Source of the DNA: Geosiphon pyriformis
Taxonomy: Eukaryota > Glomeromycota > Glomeromycetes > Archaeosporales > Geosiphonaceae
Reading direction: 5' to 3'
DNA: 64,000 nucleotides
NCBI GenBank assembly: GCA_016748015.1
Contig: JAAOMT010000414.1
Location: 274,461 to 338,460 of the forward strand
This document shows, piece by piece, positions 47,967 to 60,750 of this stretch. Made by a program: the position numbers and the translations under genes. Positions within the stretch are counted from its first letter, which is position 1, and every line of letters begins with the position of its first letter. The notes below the pieces were generated by a model. That model had not been told where the DNA came from. It saw nothing but the letters and a program-made list of their open reading frames with translations, and did no database searches.

Positions 47967-48772
47967 TGTTATAGTTCAAGAATTTAATAGGAATTATAAA
48001 TAATATAAATTAGCCAATCATGAAATAGCACAGCAACAAGTTATAAAAAAGAAATGATTTACAAATAACAGCAAGTACTATTTTACAATAGCAGCAAGCA
48101 CTATCATGCAAAAGCAGCAAGCACTATTTAGAAATAACAGAAATAGAGTATTACAAAACATTATTTTGTAAAACAATAATTATATATATATACAATAGTT
48201 TTTAATGATGAAAAATAGAACAAGCTTTAACTAGAAGCAACAAATATCTAAATAAAATCTTATTCAAAAAGAATTAATAAAAAATAATAATAATAAATTG
48301 AATGAACATCACAATTACGAAATTAACAATAAAATTCACATACTTTCTCTAATGAATGAAACTATTATTCTATCTTTAAACCCTTTGGAAGAATAATCTC
48401 TGATTAAGATTATTCATGTGATTACTAATTAAATTGAAAAAAAAGCTTTATTATATACTTAGGGAAATCACAAAAAGACTATTAACATTCTGTGTTTCTA
48501 GATTAAAGAAACACATCAGGCAATTGTAAAAATAGCCTCAAAAAAGACCTCAGACAGCAGATAGATTTCAGATTAGCCTCTGGGAAAGAGTACACAACAT
48601 ACAAAGACAATTAGAATTAAAGAAAAGACTTACATTACAACATCAAGAAAAAACCTTCAGTATATCATCATTAATATTCAACACATAAAATAGAGAAACC
48701 CACGAGAGACTAATTGCAATTAAAATGGGAGATCAACAATTAAAATATACCAAGAAAACCACTCCTGTAACA
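47967..48772 (+). repeat. 3' LTR of Ty3-A
   Basis: 806 bp, TGTTATAG...CTGTAACA (left terminus decayed by one C-to-T step). It carries three of the 23-bp units (48067, 48090, 48113). Confidence 0.92.
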
Positions 48773-51700
48773 TTATCAACAATAGCAATTTTGGAAACAA
48801 AATTTTCATAGCTGTTACTATTTTCAGAAACCAGGTCATATTTTTAGAAATTGTTATAAGAAATTGGCAAACCAAAACTAAAAAAGCCAATATTTATAAC
48901 AACTCAAACATTTTCAATCTGTGGAACTCCAATATTTTTCATCTTAATATTAATTACAGTATTTATCTTAACTGCTTCAGAGTTATTATCAATAATCATT
49001 AGCAATAACACAAATAACATCTTAATATCAAGTCCTATTATATAATAACTTCAAATCTTAAGCTATTGACTACAATTAAGAATAGTGAAATCACAATAAA
49101 AACCAGATACAATTCAATAGTAAGCCATTTAAATTAGTAAATCAAAACAACATACTATCCTAAGCAGTACAAACTAAATATTCAAATTAGACCTTATATT
49201 TTGGTTTTATAAAAACATCAAATTTTGGTAATACTACACTTTTAAAAAGAAAAAATGTAGTTGAAATTACCAATTCTTTTTCTCTTAACTTCAATTGGAC
49301 TGCTAATCTAATTTTTTTTACCACTATTACTAAAGATAATACATTAGCTACTATATTTTTATTTAATATTAACAGTCTAAATACCACTGATTTTTTCAAT
49401 AATACTGCTATTAATTAGAATAAGCCAATTATAACAATATGCACTAATACTAAAATAAAACAATAAAACATTAAATTAATATTCAACAATAAATCCACAA
49501 GCAACATAATCACAAAACAACTCATAGACCAACTAAGTTACCAAATAAATTGTGCAGCTACCATTAGAATAATTACTACAGATAGAAATATCAAAACACT
49601 AATAGAAAATATTAACAATTTTTTTTTGAAATTAATAATATTCAAATCTCAAAAAAAGTATTTATTATGAAAGTTACTCAATACTAATCTTTAATTAAAA
49701 TGATTGGCTATTTAAAGCCAATACCATATTAGACTAAAATACTTAAAAACTCCAAATCATTTTTAATAGACAATATGCTTGAATATTTATTATGTATAAA
49801 TATTTTAGAACTTAAATTTTAGATTAATTACTAATTAAATTCAAAAAAATAGTTTCACAACCAACATTGAAGACTTATCAAGTATCTTAAACCAAAAATT
49901 TTAAGACAAAGCTATGATTATTTTTTACATAAAAAAAAAAAAAAAAAAAAAAAAACAAGATAACATCTTACTTTTAGCTATTATTTCTATATATTGGCAT
50001 TATATTATTACTGAAAAAAGAAATTTAACTTATTATTGACCAAAATTAATATGTGTTAATTGTAAAAAGAAATTGTTATTAATATGTACTTGCTATAATA
50101 ATAATAAAAACTGACCAATAACTACTAAATATTACTGCCACTTATGTATTTTTGAACACTTTAGATAATCTAAATAACAAAGAAAATAAGACAATAAATC
50201 TTGTTTTGTATATAAACAAACTCTTTTTAATGAAGAAATATGGAATAACATTTTTAAGCAAAGCAAAATATGTAACAAATTATGTTAATATACTATTTTT
50301 ATCAACAACTGAGTAAGTAAAAAAATGCTTATAAATACCATATAATAAAAAAATCTTTTATGATTAGACAGTTATCTACATAATAAAGATAAAATCTAAA
50401 AAATAGCAAATGCCAAAGTTGAAAGTATAACATTAAATAAAATTTTAGAAATAAAAAGCAATTTATCAAAGCCTATTAAGATGCATTATATTCTTAACTT
50501 TAATATTTTTGGTCTTAGTATAAGTAACTTAGAGCAATTTTATATGTATTATTAAGAGCTTTTTTCCTATTCAAGAAGAACAAAAACAAAGATTAATTGA
50601 TCTTAATAGAAAGTTGTGTAATCATTATCTGATCTTTTATTACTTTTAATATTGTAATGAATGTAATCTGTTAATTAACTTACCTCCAAAAACACTATAT
50701 TTTATTCTAAAACTAACAAAATTCAAGAAAAAATATAAATTTACAGCAGAAAACATATTGTTTATAGAGCTGAGTAAAATTATCAAAATAAAACAGTATC
50801 TTGCTTATTCTGATCTTTTCAAGAAGTTGGAATTAAAATAGTATAGTAATAACAACAAAAAAATATGCATTAAAAAAGCATATATAAATAATATGAAATT
50901 CAATTTAAGATATTCCAGACAATTTTTTATAGTTATAACAACCTATTTTCTTGTAAAAATAGATCTTAAAATAGTTTTAAAAATTTTTATTAGCATTATA
51001 GTCTAAGTTGTATTCCAGTCTAGTTTTACAAAAAAAAAATTGATGTAAAAGAAAAAATTATTAATGCAGAATATACAAAGAACATATTGTAATATTATAA
51101 ACCAATTTTAATAAATTTTATATGATTAAATTACAAAAAAAAATTGTTTAAATTATCTTTCTGTCTTTTATAAAAATACCACAATTAATCACAATCACCA
51201 TGTGTAAAAAATTAGGCCTTATTGCTTAAGAAATTAAAGAGTTTAGATTAAGTAGAAAAAAAAATATACCAATTAATTTTATAAAAAATAATAGTAACAA
51301 GATAGAACTTATCTATATAACACAATCATTTTTATTTCTTTGTATTGACAGTATATTTTAAAAATAAATCAGAAAATTCAGAATCAAGTTTTATTATTTA
51401 AAGCTAATCCAAAAATCTGTTTTCTAGTCAATATTGCCAATTTATATATATTTATCAAAGTTCACAAACACTTTAAGATATCTATCTACAATCTTATTGA
51501 AAATACTATTAAAATTGTCAAAAAAACTCTTATTGGCTCTATTTTTTTAAACATTTAAAATTCTAAAAAACTCCAGTCTATTTTAGACTTTGCATAATTG
51601 TTTTTATTTTGTAATATTATCTTACAAGTATAAGATTTGTCAAAAAAAAGCTATTTGTTCATATCAAAAAAGATTGCTAAACTAAATCTGAAAAATTTGA

Positions 51701-53960
51701 GTATACTATAGCAAATGCAACTTAAAGTTCTCTTGAACTAATATGCCAATATTTTTGTTAGCAAAAATAAATTCAGACAAACTAATATCATAAAATATTA
51801 GATTAACATAAAAAATGCCTAATCTATTAAGTAATAAGTCTACTAAGTAACCGCAATAAGCAACAATTTATTTAAACCAAAAATACAACAAATATTAAAT
51901 AACAAATTGATTAAAAAATTATTAAGCTCTTAATTCTTTCTATTAATATTGGTTACCAAAAAAAATGAAAAAATATGGTTTTGTATAAACTATCAAAAGC
52001 TTAATAGTATTATTCAAAAAAATAGCTATTCAACTTTTTTCATTTAAGAAATTCTAAATAATCTAGAAAATAAGAAATGATTTTTATTATTGAATCTAGC
52101 CAGTAAATATTGACAAGTTAAAATAAATTCCAAAAACAAAAAAAGACAACATTTACTATTTAAGATAGAAATCTTGAATTTAATGTAATGCACTTTAAAC
52201 TTTGCAATGCTCCAGCTACTTTTTAATATTTTATAAATGTTATGTACAAAAAAATTCTTTAGAAATTAATTGTAGTATATTTGAACAATACCAATGTATT
52301 TTTTAAAACTTTTGATAACTATCTGTTCTACTTTCATTAAGTTTTTAATTGTCTTTGAAGTGTCAAACTAAAACTCAACTTAAACAAATGTTTTTTTGAA
52401 AAAATTGAACTAAAATTCTTGGAACATATAATAAGCAAAAATAGAGTAAAACCAAATTTTAACAAAGTCAAAAAAATCAAAAACTTCTTAGTTTTAACCA
52501 ACTTATAAGAACTAAAAAAATTTTTAAAATTGGTTAAATATTATTGCAGATTTTTAAAGACTTCTTAGATATTACAAAACCACTCTATTATTTGCTGTCA
52601 AAACATATTCTGTACTTATAAAAAAAGATAATAAGAGACTTTCAATTATCTTAAAAAATGCCTAATAGAAGCACTAATATTAATTTATTTAGACTTTAAT
52701 TATTGTTGCTATAAATATTTTAAAGAATACACTAAGAACTATTTTGTTACAAATTAGACCAAACAATTAAGAATATCTAATTACTTATACCAATTGCAAT
52801 ACTAGTACAACAGAAAAAATATATAGCACAATAGATTTAAAATGTTTTACCATTTACTGGATAGTACAAAATTAGAAACACTATCTTTGCTAATTATTTG
52901 ACTTATATATAGATTACAAAAGACTTATTTAATTACTTAGCAAGCCACAATTAGAAGAAAGATATACATAATAGAGTACTTATTTACAACAATTCTCATA
53001 CAAAATACATTATAAAAAAAGAGCCAAAAACACTAATGCTAACAGTTTGTCAAAAATAACACAAATTTAATTCTGGACTTATGAACACAATTACTTATTA
53101 GTAATTATATTAATATTTATTAACATTTTAATTTAAGGAGAAATTATCTTAACAAAAACAAAGTATTATATAGAAACAAATTCACAATTACTTTATTTAA
53201 AACAACTAACTATATTGTTGAGAATACTAAAACTATATTACTTCACAATAAGTTATAAAAGACAATAAAAGAGAAACTGTTTTGCATAGTATATATTTTG
53301 ATCCAATTACAAAACACTTTAACAAAAATATTACTTTGAAAAAGACAATAAATTTATAGTATTGACCAACAATATATAAAAATATTTTTGAATATGTCAT
53401 TAATTATAATTTATGCCAACAAAAAAGAGAAGCCAGAATAATAGAACTACTTTAATTTATTTTAGTTGAAAATTTTTTTAATAGAATTAGAATCAATTTG
53501 GTTGGTTTTTTCTCAATTACATTCAAAAAAAAATTATTATATTGATGTAACTGTAGATTATCTTACCAAATAGTCTGAAGCCAGTATTATTTAAATTGTC
53601 AATACTAGAACAATAGTCAAATTTATATATCAAGATTTAATTTGCTAATATAAATGCCTAAAAAAATTGTTATCTAACCAAAAAACTTATTTTGTTAATA
53701 GTACATTAACCAAATTAAGTCAACAATTTAAAATAAAACAACTCTTATTTTCATTTTACTATCTATAAACAAATAGACTAGTAGAAAAATTTAACTAAAC
53801 ATTATATAAAACATTAATAAAAATAAGTTATAAAAATATGTAAGAATATAACTTATTTATATATTTTGTATTATTTGCATACCAAACATTAAAAGCAAAA
53901 TACTATTCAGTTTAGACTATTTAAATTAGTCTATAAAAAAAAGCCACTCTTAAAGTTTTA
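48773..53960 (+). pseudogene. Ty3-B right part: zinc knuckle to integrase core, heavily decayed
   Basis: Resumes the gag interrupted at 41030. In order: a CCHC-like segment CYYFQKPGHIFRNC at about 48817-48860 (second Cys now Phe); a protease relic with NNKSTSNII near 49485 (catalytic Asp now Asn) followed by QLIDQLSYQINCA; the Cys-rich segment near 50040-50290; a dUTPase relic at 50800-51050 (AYSDL; INNMKFNLRY; TYFLVKIDLKIVLKI); RT with VYLNNTNVF at 52270-52300 (both catalytic Asp now Asn); RNase H relic to 53060; and the integrase core VTVDYLTK*SEA at 53540-53582, LSNQKTYFVNS downstream. It ends at a repeat cluster near 53965. The presence of integrase here contrasts with Ty3-A. Confidence 0.75.
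49931..49955 (+). repeat. 25-base poly(A) run
   Basis: An uninterrupted A tract within Ty3-B, followed by C then AAG. It may be slippage or the scar of a poly(A)-tailed insertion; nothing adjacent identifies an inserted sequence. Confidence 0.7.
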
Positions 53961-53964
53961 ATGT

Positions 53965-54140
53965 TTAATCTGGTTTAGTTCAAGTTTGATTGAATTATTA
54001 AACCAAATTGAACTAAACTTGAACAGAAAATTTGGCAAAATTTTAAACTCAAACTTAAACCAGACTTAAAATTATTGAACTTGAACCAAATTTAAATACA
54101 TACAACAAGTTTGGTTCAAAGTTTATAAACATGTTTAGGT
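53965..54140. repeat. Cluster of inverted GTTCAAGTTT-type repeats
   Basis: CTGGTTTAGTTCAAGTTTGA (53970-53989) is mirrored by TCAAACTTAAACCAG (54049-54063) and by AACTAAACTTGAAC (54011-54024). Further copies of TTGAACTTGAACC and AGTTTGGTTCAAAGTTT follow to 54125. It could fold into a hairpin or be a degenerate satellite/MITE remnant; it marks the end of recognisable Ty3-B. Confidence 0.6.
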
Positions 54141-55010
54141 TTAACTATTAAAAATATTATATTATTTTATATTATTATTTAATTTTTTTTTAATGGTCTC
54201 TGCATTTATAATTGAAAACACTGTGCTGTTCTTATAGTTTTAAGTACTAAGCAAGACTTCATATCTGTAATTATATTTCTATTTGCAAAAAAGATACATT
54301 TAGAAACAACAAATAATTTTTGAATTGCCAAATAATTATAAGTTATATATATAAGACAAAGAAATTGTGTTTGATGTATATAAATATCAAATTATTAATA
54401 AAATGTTAATTGAGATAAATATTTTTTGTAATATACTTTCTACTATGCTATTATATCTATTTTTTTATTAGCCATTTTTTTAAAAATATAATAATCAGTT
54501 TTATTAAGTTTTTTTTCTCATTATTATCAAATCTACTTCTAATATAAATTATATGACTAATGTTATAAATATTATTAAAATTACCATTCAATAAAAATCT
54601 GTCATTTAATGTTAGTATAATGTTTAATGTGTACTTTGTTTCAAAAAAAATATGTATTTTAAAGATTTATTTATTATGTAAAAGTTGGAAAATAAAACTA
54701 TTTGAATAAATTAATAATTTACAATTTTTTTATTTTATTAATATTATTATTTGAAAATTTTTTCTTTGTAAAATAATAGAATTTTTTTCTTGGATCCAAT
54801 ACAGTACAAAACATTATAGTTGTATTTGTTTTAAAATAATATTCAACCAACTTTCTTTTTACTGTTTTAGCTGCTGTAACAAGTAATGAATCTAATATTA
54901 AATATGTTAAATAAATAACTTAATAAATACAATCAAAATTATAATGCTTTACCAGATTTATTATTATTAACTGTGTCTTTAATATAATTAAAAATAATAT
55001 TGTTATGAAT
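54141..55010. other. AT-rich DNA, no recognised element
   Basis: Long A/T stretches with scattered G/C. If LTR-gamma is a 5' LTR, decayed gag should lie here on the minus strand, but none could be recognised. Confidence 0.45.
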
Positions 55011-55286
55011 TAAAATAACAAACTAATGAATAGCAAAGAAGAACAAAATTGTAGAATAATAGAATTAATTAAAGAAAATTTAACTTTAAAAAGCAAATTA
55101 AATAAGTATGAATTTAATGTGTAAGATTAGTTTTATAAAATATCTCAGTTGTTATTTTTTAAAAGATAATCAGAGAATTTGAAAATAGAAAAATAGTCTG
55201 TACTGTCAACAAATAATAACACACTAGTATAATTCTATGTCTTATATTAACACTCTTAGAATTTTATATCAGATATTAGATGTATT
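55011..55286 (-). repeat. LTR-gamma: decayed LTR fragment cut by LINE-E
   Basis: Begins TGTTATGAATTAAAATAACAAAC and follows LTR-beta base for base (landmarks GCAAATTAAATAAGTATGAAT, then TCTATGTCTTATATTA) until the LINE-E tail starts at 55287. The rest of the LTR was not found on the other side of LINE-E. Confidence 0.75.
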
Positions 55287-55416
55287 CTTTTTTTTTATAT
55301 TTAATAAGTGAAGTCCAAATACGGCCTAGTATTATACATCATATTAATAATCTAAACTAAGTATAAATCATGTATTTGCTACATGTAACCAGCCACTCAG
55401 ACCAATTAAAACAACA

Positions 55417-58400
55417 CTAAACACCCACATAAACAGAGACCATGTCCCCAATATCTAAGAAAAACAGACAAGACTTATGAGAACTAAAACTAATACCAAA
55501 TGCATTGGCAATACCCAACAATCTAACCACACTAGCTGAGAGCACCACAGAAAGACCCAAAACCGAGACAAGAACAGAACTATCATGCAGGATCAAGCCA
55601 CTCTTTTCCATAATAGCCTGGTGTTTGGCATACACCAGTCAAATATCATTCCAGAAAGCAAGACAAAACTTGTGCACAAAGGATACAATATTCTAAGCTG
55701 CAACTTTAGGGTCCTTAAAAATGGAAACAGATTCATGATACCAATTGTTGAAAACAAAGTCTTTACACAGAGCTGTATCAACAACAACATCAAAAATACA
55801 AGTAGACAACAACTGTAAAACACAAAAAGAAGAGCGAGATAAACCCGAGTATGCTTTCCAAACAGATACATGAACTTCCATCAACTGAACATGACCAGCA
55901 GCATCAAAAGGGCAAAAAAAAACATGGTTCAAGACCTCAACATCTTTACAGAACAAACACACCACACTGGAGTAACACTTATTATAAAGTTATTTATGTA
56001 CTGTAACAGAAAGACAATAATGCAATGTCTTTATAAAATATGAACAAAAGCTGGCAGTGCGTGTATTAGTAAAACCAACAGTCAAGTGAGAATTAGAATG
56101 CCACACCAATAAAGACTTAGACCAATCAATATTAGTATACAGGCTATCTATTAAGATCTGGAAACCAGAACCAATTTCCCAACATGTATGGTAAATAGAC
56201 CAGAAAATATCATAAACAAAATGCCTAGAATTACCAAAAACTGTCATACTATTAGCTCTAAAGAAATGTTTACTGACCATGTGAGGTAGGCACCTATCAG
56301 AGAAAACAGCAGCCTAGCAAAAGCATTAGCATGCTTATTACTGAAGACACCAGAGTGGTCTTTAACTTTAATTCAATTAACATCCAAATTTTTGTGATAA
56401 ATAACATTAGCAATTGACCCAACACCAATTCCTAAAATCCAGACAAGCCAACACAGACTCCAACTTGCATGCATCCAAAGCAGCCTGGCTGTCCAAAAAC
56501 AAGTCGACAGAATGAGAAAAAGAAATACAGTTAAGAGCCAGAGCAATGGCCTGCAACTCTGTCATTGTAGAAGAGACCAAACCAAAAACTCCCACACCCA
56601 GACCCAAATCAATGTTCTCAAAAAAAGCAGCAGCACCAGCCATCATACTAGGAGTTCTCAGATCACTCAGAAATCCATCTGTGTACACAGAAAGACAAGC
56701 AGTATTAACATATAACAAATTGGCTCTAATAACACCAAATTTACAAGACTGAAGGATATCAGAAGAGAAACAACCATCCAAAGATAGGGAACAAGCAGAA
56801 GGAGAAGTCTCACCACTAAGAAAATGAACAAAAAGCTCAAACCAGACAGGAACAGAGCCACAAAAATCCAATCGCTTTCACTGCTTGAAGATTGTCTAAT
56901 CAAAAACAGTACTATGCTTGTCACACAGCTGGTTTATGAAAGTGATTCCATAATGCTGAAGAGAAGAGACATACTTAAAATAATTAGGCTTGCCAAGAAC
57001 AAGAGACATAAAAGTACCACTTTGAAAATAAAATGCACTGGCTGGAGAGCCACCCAAAAACAAATCACATCCAGAAAAAATGCAGACCATACCAGCCAAA
57101 AAATTGTCTGAGGAGTTGATTCTAATATGAGCCAGAAATTGCAGAGGGTGGCAAGAACACCAGCTAAGAACTTGGAGATCATAAAACCTGTAAGAAAATA
57201 ACTAACCCACAATACTCAATAAATTTGCAAAGGAAACAAGAGATGCCGATTTGCTTTCAGCCTGAATTTGTTTAAAAGTCTTTAAACCATACAAAAAAAG
57301 ATAATAGATTGCATCAGTGGGGAAATCAAGTAAGAAACCAGATCTAGACTTTAAGCTCTTGTGAATCATAGCATTCTATTTACTACAAACACCAACAGAA
57401 ACAAAACTGAATTGAGTCCTGTAACTGACAATAAAAAAAAAACTATTGACACTAAATATGCAAATTGTTTATCTGAGATTATTTTTCTTAAAACAAGATT
57501 GACAAAAAACCAAATATTTGAATATGCCTTAGCCAAACTAGGTTTCAACAGACTCTTAGAAAACAAAAAAATACCCAAATAACAATAAGGTTTCTCCTTC
57601 TTGGCAACAAAAATAGGTGAGCTACTGACAGTCAGATAGAAATTTGAAATCTGGCAGTTGATGAAGATGGCCATAGTTTTGTCATTATTTATAGAAATGC
57701 CATTAAACCTAAAGAATTCACTAACAATATTGAGGATGTATTATATAGCAGTCTGGCTACTACTAACCCAAATTGTATTATTAACAAAAGCACCAGTAGC
57801 AAAAAATGATGTCAATCTAGCCTGAGATTTCACCTGACCAGACTTGGAAACAAAATAAGAATTCAATCTGTAACTACACACATCCTTCTGTCTTTTGACC
57901 TTACATAGAAGTAAATCATAAAATATGCACCAAAGAAGAGGTGAAAAAACTTCTCTTTGGTTCAACTTATCATGAACATAATACCCATCAGTCAAGCCAA
58001 AGTCTGTTATTATTTTGTTAATGCAAATATTGTAAATACTACCAAAAAATATAAAGAATTTGTTACACATTTTGATTCTAACCAAACTTCTCTTAAGATG
58101 TTTCCAACCAACAGAGTTATAGGTCTTACACATGTCCTGCAAAACCAGCCACAATTCTCAGTTCTTTTCCAAGATGTTTTTGACCACTGAGCCAATGGCA
58201 AAAATGGGCAATTGCATTGTTGTACCTTTCAAAACAGAGAAATTGTCCCTATGTAAAACATTATAAGTGCTGCAAGCTGAAGAAATTCTATTCAAAAAAA
58301 TCTTGGAAAAGATTTTGTAAGCTGTTTTGATCAAAACAATAGGACAGGTATTTGTAAGAACATCTTTTCATTCATATGGCTTAGGAATCATTGAAACCCA

Positions 58401-59240
58401 AGCTTCTTTCCAAGGCTCAAGTACTAATTTACAAGTCAAACACAGATTCAAGAGCACTAAAAGCATATCCAAGACTGAATTGTCACAATGTTTTTACAAT
58501 TCATTAGAGATACCAGAAAGACTGGCTGCTTTCCCATTAGGCAGATTTGAGACCACAGCAAACAATTCATCAGAACCAATTAGACACATTACATCGAAAA
58601 ATGCACCATCAAAAACATAATCCAAAGGCTGATATTGGTGAGTCTAATTATCAGAGATATCAGACACCATCCTATGTTTCCTAGTCCAACTTTTCATAAT
58701 CTCATATATCTTAAACTTAACCAAATTAGGCTCCAAGATCAATTCATTACCTACAACTAAATGATCCAACACCACCTTGCAAAAAAAACACTCCAATACA
58801 CTTCTGATGGTATGACCCTTATTTAATTCAAAACTTTCTATTTTACTAATAATGGTCTGCCTGATGTGAGATTCTTTAGTGTGCTTGAATTCCAGCAACT
58901 TGGAAGAATAGTAAGATTTTCTCATCTTTGCAAGCCCAGAACAAATAACATCAAAAGTAGAACTTGAAAAAAAAAAAGATCTCATTTCTGCCACATCATT
59001 AAAGTCAAGTTTGTCCCATGTACCCAGCAACAAAGCAAAATCCTCACTTGAAGCCAAATGAAAAGCTTTCACCAGCCTGAACACCAGCAACTTCAGCTTA
59101 TGAAACATAGAAAATACTTTGCTAAAAACACTGTCATAATCTTTAAACTATTTTCTTTTGAATATCCCATTGGCTGAAAAAACCATGACCCTATGAACAA
59201 TGTTCCATATTGCATTCAGATCTGAAGATTTCTCAGCTGC
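55417..59240 (-). pseudogene. LINE-E ORF2 lacking the endonuclease domain
   Basis: It picks up at SSDLNAIWNIVHRVMVFSAN, equivalent to LINE-A at about 8075, so the whole endonuclease is missing. RT: VLQDMCKTYNSVGW at about 58135; FVNDTIWV near 57780 (first catalytic Asp now Asn). The frame shifts near 57.2 kb. RNase H at 56720-56460 keeps YTDG, TELQ and LDSQ, while the fourth acid is Asn (NKHANAFAR near 56350). Cys-motif: CLFCKDVEVLNHVFFC near 55960-55915, preserving C-x2-C-x7-H-x3-C. The C terminus is open to 55417. Other stops are at 59152 (TAG, Trp in LINE-B) and 56407. Confidence 0.82.
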
Positions 59241-60185
59241 CAGTAACCACACCTAAACTCTCACTCATCACTATATTCGCCTCCTGATTCTGTAATGAAA
59301 AAGTCACCAACGGCTAATGTCTAGAGCTAAGCTGAGAAACTGTTGGCCCAGATGTATCTAACCTCTTAGCCAGCTTATCAACATGCTCTGTGAGGCTGGT
59401 GAGACTGCATTTAAGAGTGACAAACCTATTATTCAATTCCAAAGACACCAGCAGAGTAGACTTTATCTCTGAAGAAGAGCTAGCATTCAACAAAACATTC
59501 CAAATGGAAGGAGAAAAGAAAAAGAACCCACCAACAATTTGTGCCCATAAGACACCACTGAAAGAAACAGAATGAGCAACTGGAGCTGAACATTTAGCAT
59601 AAATGGCAGCCAGCCTGCTTTTATCAGAATTTGAAAGAGTTTTCTGTGCTAAAACACCAAAAAAAACATCTTTTTTCCCATCAACAGAACAAGCCAAAAA
59701 TGTATGGCCTAATTTCTCACACCTAGCACACTTAGCTGAAACAAAATGAGACCAACACAAATTGACTTCTCTCAGAACAGACATGGTCTTTACAATAGCA
59801 TCTAATAACTTAGCAAAATCAAAACAAACAGCAACACACCTGGCCTAGATATAAGAAACTGAGTAATGGTCAATAACACAAGTTTTTTCACCTACTGAAG
59901 CAATGTAATTTTAAATATCATGTGTATTGGTCTCCATTGGCAGTCATTTTTTGCATCCCATGATTCTTTGTTCACATCAGATCTAACAATGCACACTACA
60001 TCTTTTCCAATTAGGATAAACCATTTTGCTGCAACCAAATCAGCATGATCAATCTGTTCAAATTCAACCACTGCTTTTTGTCATAGCCCTATCAATTGCA
60101 TCTTGATCGACTTAATTATTCTAAATTCGGATAGCACAGCACATACAGCCTTAGTTGATATACCAATTGGAATTTTTTTCAACAC
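59240..60185 (-). pseudogene. LINE-E ORF1 fragment: RRM part, CCHC
   Basis: Reads LKKIPIGIS and KAVVEFEQIDHADL (RRM-like, 60175-60020) with a stop between them where LINE-A has Trp. Then comes the knuckle KCARCEKLGHTFLAC at about 59735-59690 and the segment parallel to LINE-A ORF1 to SQLSSRH at 59314. After a stop it continues briefly (PLVTFSLQNQEANIVMSESLG) and ends at the deletion junction near 59240. Confidence 0.78.
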
Positions 60186-60190
60186 CAGTT

Positions 60191-60750
60191 TTTTTTGGTT
60201 TAATAACAGCATATGTTCTATTATTATCAGTTATAATGATTTGTTTTCTAATAATTAAAGTAGCATTTAGATAATTTTTGATTCAATACTTATAAAAAAT
60301 ATAAAAAATGTTTTGAATGTTTTAATTTAAGAAATAGTTATTTATGTTAATTAAAGATACTTCTGTTTTGGAAGTAGTGCATTTATTTATATTTAATTTT
60401 TACTAATTATTTGGATCAGTATTACTACAACAAGTAACCAATTAGGTCATTTGTAATATTTCTTAAGTTATGTACTGTAAACAGGATAATTATTGAAAAT
60501 TGTTCTATATTGATCTTGTAGAATATATGAACTATTGTTCAAAACTTTGTTAACTAAAAAAAATTCTTTCCATTAGTTAAAAAATTTATTACTATAGACA
60601 TTGTCTTTGTTTAAATAATATTCTAAAACTAAGTTATTAATACTTAAAAAAAATGTTTTATAGATTTTTTTCTTCTTAAGCTTTTCTTGAAACTGCTTTA
60701 TTTTCTTAAAAACAATTATTTATGTTTCTATTAAAGAGTCAAAAATAGTA
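60191..60750. other. Unassigned AT-rich DNA between LINE-E and Ty3-D
   Basis: No similarity to the missing part of LTR-gamma was found. Possibly the 3' part of Ty3-D beyond integrase. Confidence 0.4.

Larger units (their letters stand above)
41031..48772 (+). mobile_element. Ty3-A: LTR retrotransposon with both LTRs, dUTPase, no integrase
   Basis: Plus-strand element of 7.74 kb: 5' LTR, primer-binding site, gag, protease, a Cys-rich segment, dUTPase, reverse transcriptase, RNase H, polypurine tract and 3' LTR. It is inserted in the gag of Ty3-B; CCAT before and TTAT after (41027-41030 and 48773-48776) may be a decayed 4-bp target duplication, and removing one copy restores the reading frame of Ty3-B gag exactly. 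The polyprotein is essentially one frame from 42343 to 47638, broken by stops. No integrase domain lies between RNase H and the 3' LTR. Confidence 0.9.
55287..60190 (-). mobile_element. LINE-E: 5'-truncated LINE with internal deletion
   Basis: A minus-strand LINE of the LINE-A/B family with the shared 3' UTR (55297-55416) and T-rich (plus-strand) tail. Similarity to ORF1 begins inside the RRM (about 60185), so the 5' end is lost. An internal deletion joins the C-terminal half of ORF1 to ORF2 downstream of the endonuclease near 59240. Confidence 0.82.

Noticed and set aside
49931-49955. Poly(A) run as the tail of an inserted SINE or processed gene
   Set aside because: The sequence before it is Ty3-B protease-to-Cys-rich region and no duplication flanks it; slippage is as likely.
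60191-60300. Continuation of LTR-gamma on the right side of LINE-E
   Set aside because: The sequence expected from LTR-beta (AGTCATATTTTATTCAATAAT) was not found there, so the simple insertion model is unproven.
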